A DNA stretch of 64,000 nucleotides from the NCBI RefSeq assembly GCF_050948215.1, contig NC_135157.1:3348001-3412000 (forward strand). Direction: 5' to 3'. The first letter of the stretch is position 1; each line of letters begins with the position of its first letter. Of the stretch, positions 35,451 through 46,160 are shown piece after piece. Source of the stretch: Halictus rubicundus (lineage: Eukaryota > Arthropoda > Insecta > Hymenoptera > Halictidae). A program made the translations under genes and the position numbers. The notes under the pieces are model-generated. The model had not been told where the DNA came from. It did no database searches and was given only the letters and a program-made list of their open reading frames with translations.

Positions 35451-36196
35451 AAAATGATTGAATACTGTTTCTACCGAGTCGTACTTGAAATACGTGTGAA
35501 GTTTTCGCACAACGCAAACGAATATAGTTTATTAGGTCAGTTAACCCGCGTGGCCAATGCGATCAACAGGTTCTCCAAGTTGGAGGACAATGCCGTGTTT
35601 CCACGCTTGCGCATTGGCTTTCTAGCATATTTCGAATATACTTCGAAGATCCTCAACACCACGTTACAGTTAATAACCGATTTGGCGTATTACTATCATT
35701 TGTCGACTGAAAGCACGCGCATAAATATGCAAATATCCGTAATAAGCGTCGACCACTGTCCGTTCTTAGACAGGCTCGATATTTGAGAGCCGTCCGTCAG
35801 TAGTAAAAGGTTCACCTCGACACGGCCGGAACGTTTTGCGAATGGATCTTATCGCGCAAGTGAAAGTGACGAGCCGGTGGGTCTATATTTGACTTCGATA
35901 AATCGCCGATGGACAACGGTTACAGCTGACGCGCGCTGCTTTCCCGAAAGTTTCGACCGAGGACGTGCCTCGGAGGAACCATTAAGTACCTACGCATACC
36001 AAGACTGCACGAACTTATGAGCAAAGTCCTCAAACTTGGCGGTGAGGTGTTTCTATATTTAAAACCTTTGACGAATTCGGAGGCTCTCGCGATACGCGAA
36101 ATTTCGAAGAAGGTCTTGGCACTTGGGAATCTCAGGGGGTATGCAACCCTGGAAGACTAGTGAAATTGAGCGAATCAAATATTTTTTTCGTATATG
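35451..36196. other. Non-coding stretch without recognised features
   Basis: A 110-codon frame at 35454-35786 has no known domain. Nothing else is supported. A 14-base match to the 5' part of miR-7 at 36150 was considered and rejected. Confidence 0.4.
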
Positions 36197-36458
36197 CAGT
36201 TGCTTACGAAAATATTCGAACGCTCTCTAAAACAGAGCAACGCATATTTTAACATAATTATTAAATACAAAATTGTTTAAACTGCCCTTTTTATGTTTTC
36301 ATGTAATTCCTACCAATTGCAATTTTTCAAAATCTTTCTTGCATGTCATTTAGTAAACCAATGCTTCTAGTTGTTAAAAAAAAAGGCAGATCCTTTGGTA
36401 GAATTTTAAAAAAGTTATTCTGTTTTAAAGGACGTTCGAATGCTTTCGTGAGCAACTG
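36197..36458. mobile_element. MITE with about 39-bp TIRs (CAGTTGCTTACGAAAATATTCG)
   Basis: The left end CAGTTGCTTACGAAAATATT, followed by CGAACGCTCTCTAAAACAG, is matched by the inverse right end (CTGTTTTAAAGGACGTTCGA, then ATGCTTTCGTGAGCAACTG). The TIRs are about 80% alike over 39 bp. TA follows on the right; the left flank is TATATG. The AAATATTCGGACNCTCT style of end is common in Tc1/mariner-type insect elements. A related end lies at about 62236. It is non-coding. Confidence 0.75.
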
Positions 36459-39400
36459 TAAATATACTGTAAACAAGACTTTTGTAGGGAACGTTGAAAA
36501 ATATTTTCACACTGTTCTTATATATCTTTTATTGTTTTAGAATTACAAAATGTTCGTTTATACATCATTATTGAATTTCATGACCTTGTAAGCTCGTACC
36601 CAGCAAGAAAGCGAATGAAATATGAATAATACTAAACAACTTGAGGGTTACTTTCGACAGCGGGAAAGAGTTCGAACTCGCAAATTTTGCTGCTCGGTAA
36701 TCTTCGGAACATAGGATAACGAACTGAAGGTCGTCTCGGAACCCATGATTTGCTTCGTAGCCTGCGAGAAAGCGTAAGATTCCTGAGTCTAGGAATTCGT
36801 AAAGAGTTAGTAGCCGCTAAACTTAGACCGCCTTAGAATTTCGGAACCTCGGGGCGCATAGGTCTCCGAAGATAGGGCCGACACGTGAGAGGCTTAGGGT
36901 GTAGTCCGCGAAAGTTACGGTTCACTTGGCAGCGCGTCACGATCCACCGTTAAGAGGGTAACATAATTAGTTGCCGGCTTACGTCAATCTGTCTCAGGGC
37001 TGAAGACCGCCCCGGGTTATAAATATGCGGTCGCCGCGAAAAACCGTTTCCGGAATGCTCGGTCTTCCGCTGCGGACAGCCAGGTTTTTCCACTGTGGGT
37101 CGAAGAATAAAGAAGAGACGCGAACCGCGAAAGCACAGTCGGGCTGTTGTTCCAGCGAGGCCGGGTCTAACGGGGACTGGTTCCGAGCAACGTTGACACA
37201 CCTGTCGCAGGGCTAATCGATACTTTAATTACCCTGAGCGTTATATAATCGCGTAGCTGATATTCCGTCGCGTCGGCCTGCCAGAGCGCTAGATAAGTCG
37301 CTCCAAACAGTCTGGTCGAAACGAACGAGCTTCCGCTCTCCGCGTTAGGAGGCAGAAGGACGACGAATGCGAATTGTGTGGCTCGCCGCCGCGTTCGAAC
37401 TATGACATAATGCACCGAGTTTTGACGCCGGTGTGTCTACGTGCACATGTCTCTCGGTCGTCGCTAGTTTTAGACACAAGCTCTGCCAACGGCGGCCGCG
37501 CTCGTCCGATGCGTGGATCTCGGCGGACTCGCAAGATTAACTGGGAATAAACGTCAGCCTCGAAACTCGAACACGATCGCGGCACGCAAAATATTCGCGG
37601 TCGACGAGCACGGAGACGACGCGACGCGACGCGACGCGATGTTCCAGAAGCTTGACCAATTGATCCAGATACCGACTTCCTCGGCTCGGAGATGCTCCGC
37701 CATCGTTGTCCGTCGGTCGGCGAATCTTTCACGGAAGATTGCACTCCACCCCTCCGGTTGTCGAAAGCGCTTTTCCTCCGACCGGAATCGCCAGCTTCTG
37801 ACACTGTCGTTGTTATTACATTAGCGACACGCTGGCAACGGTGTCACTATACCTACGTACCACCCTCCTCCTATTATTCGTCTCTATTCTGGCTCCGACG
37901 GTATATGGGTTAGGGCCAGCTCCACCAACACCGTTTTTCACCCACGCGTCCGCGCCCGCTTCTTTTCCCGCAAGCTCCAAGAGGAACGCGCATTAGCTCG
38001 CGCGACCGAGCCTGTTCACGCTTCATCCGACACACGCATAATTTCAACGAAATTGGAAAATACGCGCCAAGGACGGATCTCGGCCACCTTTTCAATTATC
38101 TACTGGCGCGAGATATCGGCTGTAGACCATTCTCTTTGTGGATTGTATTTGGAAAGTTTATTGCTGGACTACGATTTTATGCATTTACGGCAACAATGAG
38201 CGGGTGTGATTTGAAATGGTACAGCCAGGGATAAAATGATAAGTCACCCTGTTCATTTTTATTCAGCAGATAATGTAAATAGAATTTCTTGCATGTACAT
38301 CGTTTTACACTGTTTGTGTTTATTTCGTTCAGTTGGTAAAAGTAATATGTTGTTGCTCCGCATGCATTCATGTAGAAAAACGTAGATTATCAAGACAAAT
38401 GAATGGGGCATAGGTGACAGGACACGTGTGTAGAAAATAGAGTATATATATAAATTACCAGTTTTGTTTATCATTCAATATTTTATAGAGCCATTGTTAT
38501 TTTTTATCGCTAAAATTATTCGTTTGGGCAAAGATGTGTGTAATTTCTTAATTGTTTTCCGCCTTAAATGTTCAATACATTGTTTTCACCCGTCAAGAGT
38601 TAAAAATTGTCGGCTCTTGGCATATACCGCTTTCGCAAGGTATCCCCGCATATTTTCAATAATGTTGAGCTCTTGCTAGCCAGTGCAGAATTTTTATCTT
38701 TTCAGTGGCGAGAAACGTTTTAACTATTTTATTTGCGGTCACGGTTTATATAAACCGTGTCACAGCGAAACGAAAGAGTTAATCGCCGAATTAAGAAGAA
38801 AATGAAAATTATCTCGACATTTCCAGTTAAAAGATCAAATTTTCTATCATTTTGGAACATTGAAATACTAACTAATCTACTGATAAACTTTTATAAATTT
38901 CAATGAGCAGAATGGTCAGCCTGTTCCTCACTTCAGGGTGCAACTTCACGTCCCCAAATAAAACATTTAGAAAATATTATACGAATAATAACAACGCTTA
39001 ATATGGCTGCCTAGTGGAACAATTAGCTTGTACAGAGCACTTATAACATAAACAGTAAGTTCAAATGTAATCCTAACATTATCCTACAATTTTATCACAA
39101 TTTTTGGTACTGAAGATCACCTGAAAGTAATGACTTAAGGATATTCAAATGTATTTTTTCAGCCACTATAAGATGGAATAAAAAAAATAAGTTTTCCCAA
39201 TAAAAAATAACGATGACCTTGTAAAAACTAAAAAAATAATCGGACAAAAAAATTGTTCTTCTTGACATTCCTCCTTCGGTACCATTCAATTTATGCCATT
39301 AAAAATAAAGGAGATATTTAGACGACTTCCTTCAGCTGAGACACCCTGTATAATCGAACAAAGATTTACACGTACATGCTTACAGATGGAGGGTTAAATA

Positions 39401-39544
39401 GACACCGAGCTAATGTCTGCGATCGAGTATCTTTGTTTTCATTGTTACAATTGATAACGACGATAAGCTTAATAAATAGTCGTTAGCTTGAATCTGTTTT
39501 AATAATATTATCAATAATTAGTATCTACGCATGGTGTAAAATGA
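36459..39544. other. Non-coding stretch with CpG-rich island (about 36840-38100)
   Basis: The island includes TATAAATA at 37018-37025 within GGGTTATAAATATGCGG, which could be a promoter, but no coding frame with a recognisable domain follows. A short GACGC repeat lies at about 37617-37638. A TAGACTGCGGAT-type fragment (TACGATTTTATGCATTTACG) is at about 38169. The rest is AT-rich without features. Confidence 0.45.
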
Positions 39545-39935
39545 ATTACGGAGTTGTCAATAGTAGTTACTCGTAACCAAAAATGAGGTCCGTCACCGAT
39601 AATAGTTACTAACCTTCCGTATGCTATGCCGGAGTTATCCGTGACCCATCGGGGTGGGGATAAGCTCGAGCGACCGCCAATACATACAATTTTATTCCGA
39701 TATAAGACGACGCTTTTTATTTCGAAATAAGAAAATCGCTATCCCCTTTTCTTCTTCTTCATCCGAAATACGACGACAGCCGGTCCTGAGCCAGCGCCTT
39801 ATATCGAAAGAAAACTGTAGTGAAATATCGATGTGGGTCAGAAATGACTGCGGCATAGGCCTAGAACTCGCTCGAGTCCCAAGGCTAGTGATCAGAACAA
39901 TTCTAGTCCCTCGTAATGATTATTTATAACCAAAA
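39545..39935. repeat. Interrupted array of a 39-bp repeat (GTTACTNGTAACCAAAA unit)
   Basis: Two units (GTTACTCGTAACCAAAAATG then CCGTCACCGATAATAGTTAC) start the array, and a last unit (about 39910-39935, GATTATTTATAACCAAAATT) ends it. Between them is about 300 bp of unrelated, GC-richer sequence. The full array form is at 56100-56310, which ends with the same last unit. Confidence 0.6.
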
Positions 39936-40009
39936 TTTATTTGAAGAGTGATATCAACTCTTATGTCACAACTTTGACCATTTTAGTTATAATAATTATG
40001 GTCTAATAA

Positions 40010-41890
40010 CACTGTCCAACACCAAAAAAATTTTGCGATACCTGTTGGGTGATTCTTATACACTTTGTCATCCTAAAACCGAATCTGAAAGTAGAATTGC
40101 TCCATCACGCAACGTTTTCGAAAAATTTTGGTTTTTGTAAAAATGCCCGATTTTGATACGAAACGACGTGTTACGCAAAAACTAAACACGCGAGAAAGTT
40201 AAAATTTGAGTCAAGAGATAGAGGGGACTCTCCTCTACATATTCATATAGTCAATTATATTTTTATGTACTTCCTAATAGTTGTAAATGGTTGTTAAAGT
40301 TTGAAAATGTGCCGACGCGGGTACTTTGTACGCTCTATTTTTGTATTTATGTGAAAAATCCTTTATCTAGCAGGAATTTACTATACAGGAATGCATTCTA
40401 CAGACATTTCTGGTAAAGAAACCATTCACGAAAAGTATTTGGTTCCCTTAATGTACGAGAAGGATCAGAAAATGTTAATTGACAGCGTGTGCGCGACGCG
40501 TTCGCGCCAGACGGCCATTGCAGCCTTTTCGCGACTCGCCAGGGCCGTCGCTATGCGTAGTCGACGCTGGTACCACTCAAGTATGTCTTTGCTTACTATG
40601 CTTAATTAAATACATTTTTTTTCGTCTTTTTGGGTGCCAATCATTACAAAAGATTATAAAAATACGAGTTATATTCACATTTCATTGTGGAAATGCTTAA
40701 TAAAGAAAATTGAATACAAAAACTTACCTATTTCTGATGTAAACAAATTTAAAATGTTTCCGCCTTGCTTGACGTTTGTTCCTGGTATCCCGATTTTCAA
40801 TAATAAGTGTCCAGCAGTAATCAGCAAGCATCCGCACATAAGTCTTTTCCTTTGTAACGTTTTTCCATTGTTAAATATCTTGATGAAAGATTAATGCTGG
40901 AATTGTATTCCTTGTTTTGATTTTAAAATAATTTCGTCATGAATAGAACAAAAACAGTCCGGCTGATTTATACACTTCCGCGAGATTTTATCGATTTAAT
41001 ATAGAGAGATCTATGTCTTAATTATGTACTTCGATCAATAAAATCGATAAAAATAGTCCCATTTACATAGTGTTTGGACTTATTTTAATCGGAAGAATCT
41101 TGAATGTCCATTGGTATTACAATTATAAAGATAAGACAACAATTACTGAAAATAAAATTTTCCAGTCACCGCATTGCTGCGGTCAATTTTCTTTCTTAAG
41201 CATTTCCACAATGAAATGTGAATATAACTCGTATTTTTATAATCTTTTGTAATGATTGGCACCCAAAAAGACAAAAAAAAATGTATGTAAATAGTAAGCA
41301 AAGACATACATGAGTGGTACCAGCGTCGACTACGCATAGCGACGGCCCTGGCGAGTCGCGAAAAGGCTGCAATGGCCGTCTGGCGCGAACGCGTCGCGCA
41401 CACGCTGTCAATTAACATTTTCTGATCCTTCTCGTACATTAAGGGAACCAAATACTTTTCGTGAATGGTTTCTTTACCAGAAATGTCTGTAGAATGCATT
41501 CCTGTATAGTAAATTCCTGCTAGATAAAGGATTTTTCACATAAATACAAAAATAGAGCGTACAAAGTACCCGCGTCGGCACATTTTCAAACTTTAACAAC
41601 CATTTACAACTATTAGGAAGTACATAAAAATATAATTGACTATATGAATATGTAGAGGAGAGTCCCCTCTATCTCTTGACTCAAATTTTAACTTTCTCGC
41701 GTGTTTAGTTTTTGCGTAACACGTCGTTTCGTATCAAAATCGGGCATTTTTACAAAAACCAAAATTTTTCGAAAACGTTGCGTGATAGAGCAATTCTACT
41801 TGCAGATTCGGTTTTAGGATGACAAAGTGTATAAGAATCACCCAACAGGTATTGCAAAACTCGAAAAAAGTTTAATTTTGTTGGACAGTG
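40010..41890. mobile_element. CACTG-ended DNA transposon with about 700-bp inverted arms
   Basis: The ends are CACTGTCCAACACC and GTTGGACAGTG, flanked by TAA on both sides (40007-40009, 41891-41893). CACT ends with 3-bp duplications fit the CACTA/Chapaev (CMC) superfamily. The left arm (40010 to about 40713) and right arm (about 41183-41890) are nearly identical inverse copies with a handful of differences. Each arm encodes the same 60-odd-residue frame (starting MHSTDISGKETIHEKYLVPL) of unknown relation. The 470-bp core has no recognisable transposase, so this is probably a non-autonomous derivative. Near-identity of the arms suggests a young insertion or active arm homogenisation. Confidence 0.85.
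40391..40609 (+). other. Unidentified frame inside left arm, duplicated at 41281-41499 on the - strand
   Basis: This 72-codon frame begins MHSTDISGKETIHEKYLVPL and continues with SVCATRSRQ and an Arg/Ala-rich part. It follows a possible splice acceptor (TTACTATACAG). The same frame exists inversely in the right arm with nearly identical codons. The GC-rich second half (about 40485-40575) differs in composition from the AT-rich element, hinting at a captured fragment. I do not recognise it. It may be only stop-free arm sequence. Confidence 0.35.
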
Positions 41891-41893
41891 TAA

Positions 41894-42918
41894 TTCGGAT
41901 AAGTAATTGGAACAAGTACCCTACTATCTGTACCTCTATCGACTGACGGCGGGATACGAATGTTCTCGAATCATCCTGCGAGGCAAATTTGCAACCGGGG
42001 AGGGAATGGAGGGGACACGCGTTCCTTTCAGCAGCTAGCCGACGAACCTCCAGAGAACACACGGTTCTCCGTTCTTGTTCCTCCGGCCTCGGATTTCCCT
42101 GGTCTCGCTCGCGCGTCGGATTGAAAAGTATCTGGCCCGGAGTTAAAAGGGGAGTCTCGTAGATCGGCATCGCGGTTCACTGCTGCGAGCACGATGTGGG
42201 TGTGACCTGGTTTCCGAGAGTTTCACTTTCCTGTAACATCGTTGCACGGAGGAGGTAAGGAGGATTCGACCCCAGGCAGTTACGTCATGCATTGTTATGC
42301 CGGCCGTAACGGGTCGTAGACATATGTGCGGTACTCCGCGGGAATTAAAATAAGTGAGCGACTATTTCGCTCGGATAGATGAGAAATCTAGCTGGTTCTC
42401 TGCTCACCGACTGTCGAACGATTCTGACTACTTGTCCGGTGAGTCACAAAAATGAAAAGCCGGATACTCGGTGAAGCGTTCCGGCCGGGCCGGGCCGTTC
42501 CATCTTTCTCAGCCCTCGGTAAGTATTTCTCTCGCGACGTTCTCCCACCTGGCCGAGGAAATACCAATTGATTCGGTCGTCCAGCAGCGAAACCTCCGCA
42601 ATTTGAACTAGATTAAATGACCCAATTACAGGTAGATTAGTGTATCCACGAACTCTTTGTTGCTAAGAAATTACAACAAACTAGGCGTTGGTGATTGTTT
42701 TCTTCGTGCTCTCTAGTAACTTTAATTATTTTGGAATCGTCAAACCACGTTGTTTATGAAATTAACTAAAACTGATTACAAAGAATATGTTTTTGCATCT
42801 ATTATAGGGCCATAATTATAACGTGATTTACCATTGAGACATACATGGGCTAAAACCATGAAGTTCAACAACTACAACGTTATTGAACGTTGGAGAAAGC
42901 TTTAGGTATTATCATAAG
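41894..42918. other. Non-coding stretch with GC-rich block (about 41940-42560)
   Basis: No gene is recognised. The GC-rich block has stop-poor frames on both strands with no domain. Confidence 0.4.
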
Positions 42919-43119
42919 TAGATCACAGATTTTATGCATTTGTGACAAACATGAATAAATCAAATACAAAGCTGGAAAGGCCTTAGAAGGATTTAAGGAT
43001 GTTATTATACTATTTTTGACCTGTCAACACGATTGGAAGAGAAGATACATTTTCATTTATCTTTGGTTTCTCGCAATTGGTTTGGACAATTTTTATTTTG
43101 CATGAAGATCCGCAGTCTA
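42919..43119. mobile_element. TAGACTGCGGAT-family MITE (hAT type)
   Basis: It starts TAGATCACAGATTTTATGCA and ends TGCATGAAGATCCGCAGTCTA. The left flank ATCATAAG and right flank GTCGTAAG agree at 6 of 8 positions, consistent with a decayed 8-bp hAT target duplication. The 201-bp body shares GACAATTTTTATTTTGCATG with the copy at 10901-11079. Confidence 0.75.
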
Positions 43120-45970
43120 GTCGTAAGGAAGAACACTCGCAAGCCGAATGCTTTTGAAAATTTCATGGCTAGATCCATTCAAATTCTTACACATCATTTC
43201 TTCATAAATATTGTTGAACCTACTTCTTTGAGAACAGTATTGATTATCTTATTGGACCTAATACAAATAGCGAACTGTTCGAACCAGCTGCGAAAAAAAT
43301 TAAAATTTCACTGGAATGTTTGTAACTCTGTATACAAACATCGAAAATACGTGAACTTCAGTGAACGAATCAACGGAGTCAGCGTGGTATAAAGACTGGA
43401 TAAAGGTCAGAATGGCAAAAGGTGTTCGAAAGAGGACAGACCGCGAAAACCGCGTTAGCCGTTCCGTTTTTAAACGATAAGTTCGGCAGACCTCGTTTGC
43501 GTTTTAATGACGTAGGCAGGAATGATACACCTGTCGGAATTATGCGACAACAATCTCTTATGGAAATACACGGTGTCGCGTACACGTGACGCCGCGCCGG
43601 TAGCGAGTGTATTAAAGTAAAGAGATCCGATAAAGAAGTTTATTCTCTTCCTTCCTTTCACTTGACCGTCGGGCCTTCCGCCGTTCGACGGGCTCTGTCG
43701 GCGGAATACCTCGGCTAATTCAACGTTTTCACCGTGGAGCTTTTAATTAAGCGCGTGTACCGCGCCGCGCCGATTGCCCGATGCGCTCGCGCACGGTCCG
43801 CGACGCACAATGACGACATTAACGAATTCATAACGCGTCCGATGCGTAATGCCCGACGCGACGTGATGCGTGTCGTCGCGTCGTCGGCGTGCACGCTCGC
43901 GATCGCTCGTTCGCATACTCGCGCTCGCGCGTGCGCCCGCCTTCGCCACGATCCTCGAGCGTGTGGCGGCATATATAAAAGAGCGTTCTAGCGTGCGACC
44001 TATATTCCACGCCTGCATTGCTATATTAGACGCGCGCGACGCATCAGGGACGCGGACAAACGCGTGCCTTCCCCGCCTCACCTGATAGGCCAATCAAACA
44101 CAGATCCACAGAATAATTCGGCGACCCTCTATTGTTCCTTCCTTCGGCATAATCCGATTCTTTCCTAACGACGATAGACCCCGTACCAACGTTCATTATG
44201 CGTGGCGCCGCACCGTGCATGCCGATCGATTTTTAGAGCCCTTTCACACGCGCAGCCACACGAGTCGCATACGCGAGCTTCTTTCGCGCGTATGATATAC
44301 AGTAAACTATTTTTTACTCGGTATTTGTTCCTTTATAGCTGAAGAATTTTTCATGTCACAAGTACGAGCAGGTGGTGTTCCGAAAATGTTTTGATCTGTT
44401 AAATGAAACGTAGAAGCAATGCGAATCATGAAAACAACGCGTTTTCATGATCCCTGTTATATCGAAACTATGTTTTCGGAATACCGTGTTACAGGAGGGT
44501 TGGCTGTATACACAACACAAGTCGTATAAACGTGAATAAAGGTTGGTTAATAATAAAGCTTTGTGTGATTGAAACGAAAATTAAGTGAGGTATTCATTCA
44601 CGAAAAAAGTTTTTTAATATTTTTCCAGAGGTTTCAATTTATAACACTTCTGAAGAAAAATGGGACCTTCGGTTTCTCATCTGCTTCTTTAATAATTTTA
44701 ACAAGATGAAACTAATACGTCGACATCCTCAACACTAGGTTTACGGTTCAATCCTTGAGACGTGCTGTTAAACCAAACAGACTTACACCGTAGCGAATAT
44801 GACAATGATTTCAGTTATTTCTAATTACCAATTATTCTACAAACAAGTAACGAGTAAACTGCGGATTCTATGCATGGATAACAATTACAGGTAGCTACAA
44901 ATTAAACTAGTCAGAGGATTAAGGGAATTTAAAGACATAAACGTATTATTTTCAACTAACTGAAATTAGTAAAGAAAGGAAGAACTTTTTTGAGAAAGAT
45001 CCGCTTTCTACTGGTAAGTGTCCGACAGAAAAATGTGCCGTCAGAGGGTTCGAAGTGCTCGAACGTCGAAAGGTTAAGGGACGCCGGAGCACGTTGAATG
45101 GAAAATAGGGTATTATTTACAAATCGATGCAGATGCAAAGTGCACGGGCGACTTTGAACAGCAGCCAGCTTCGTCGAACGATTCATCCGTCCGAGGCCCG
45201 CGCGTCGCGTCTTCTCGCGTTGGTTTTACGGCACCCACGCGACACGAGGAAGTCAAGCATTTATTTTTATCGTGATTTTTCCGCGCGGCCAAACGGTGTT
45301 CGTCCACTCGATCGATGGACCGAGTGTAAATTACGCTTTGATAACCCACGACGAGAGGCCGTTCTATAGCACCTTGCCCTATCGTGTGTACAAATAGGAG
45401 AGCGTCCCCGTTTGCAGACGTATTCATCGCGCAAATACAGATGATCAAACACGAAAAGATTGTTCCGTTCGTGGCGGGCGCCACCGCGATTCCGACCGGA
45501 ATCTAAAACAATCGCGGGAATCGCAAATCCCTTCCCGTCAAATCTTCAATATTTATCGCGACGGCGCGCACGTTTGTTTTGCGGAATCATATCGGCGATA
45601 AATGGCAGGCGAGACGCGTCTTGTTAACATCTAAGCAGACACTTTGTTACATTTCGACGGGTATTGGGATCGGTATACTTCCCACCACGGATGTTTATTG
45701 GTTTTAGTCGCGGACAGCGATCACGGAGTGGCGGCGAGGTCTTTCCCCATGGCTGTAATGTTAAAAATACCGAAGTCTATTTCGCTTCAATTAATAGTGT
45801 TTTCATCGCGCAGAACATTGCGCGCGATGAACACGATCGCTTTCGACACACAGTTGGGTATTTGATCCGAAAAGGCGGGAAAATGTTCCTTTTTCAGAAG
45901 TATTCCAAAATGAACAAAATTTAATGTACATAGTTATTTGAACTTTTACTTCACATTCGGTAATCATTAA
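43120..45970. other. Non-coding stretch with CpG-rich islands
   Basis: Islands at about 43640-44290 and 45020-45790 are dense in CpG and in CGCG words. Their overlapping stop-free frames on both strands have no known domain. A CACTAGGTTTACGG-type repeat end is at about 44730 and a TAGACTGCGGAT-type fragment at about 44857. No gene is supported. Confidence 0.45.
43972..43981 (+). promoter_or_regulatory. Strong TATA-like box in CpG-rich island
   Basis: TATATAAAAG in the context GGCGGCATATATAAAAGAGC is a textbook TATA box inside a GC-rich island. Transcription would start near 44005. No protein frame with a known domain lies downstream, so it may drive a non-coding RNA or be a chance match. Confidence 0.35.
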
Positions 45971-46160
45971 CACCAGGTTTACGGGACCTTTCGAAATGAC
46001 GCGTTCTAATATTTTTAAATTAGGATTATTGAGATGGTAAAAATGCATCCATGAGGAAGTATTGTTAAAAAATGGGATAAAAATTTGAATAGACACATTT
46101 TCTCGTTATGTGTATAAAATAATGTAAAGTAGTCAGTTTCAGTGCTCTGTAAACCTAGTG
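45971..46160. mobile_element. TTAA-side MITE (CACTAGGTTTACGG family)
   Basis: It starts CACCAGGTTTACGGGACC after TTAA (45967-45970) and ends CTGTAAACCTAGTG before TGAA. The internal GAATAGACACATTTTCTCGT and ATGCATCCATGAGG are shared with 22047-22242. Confidence 0.8.

Noticed and set aside
36150..36172. TGGAAGACTAGTGA identical to the first 14 bases of miR-7
   Set aside because: The following bases differ from miR-7, whose whole mature sequence is almost invariant in animals, and no hairpin partner is present nearby.
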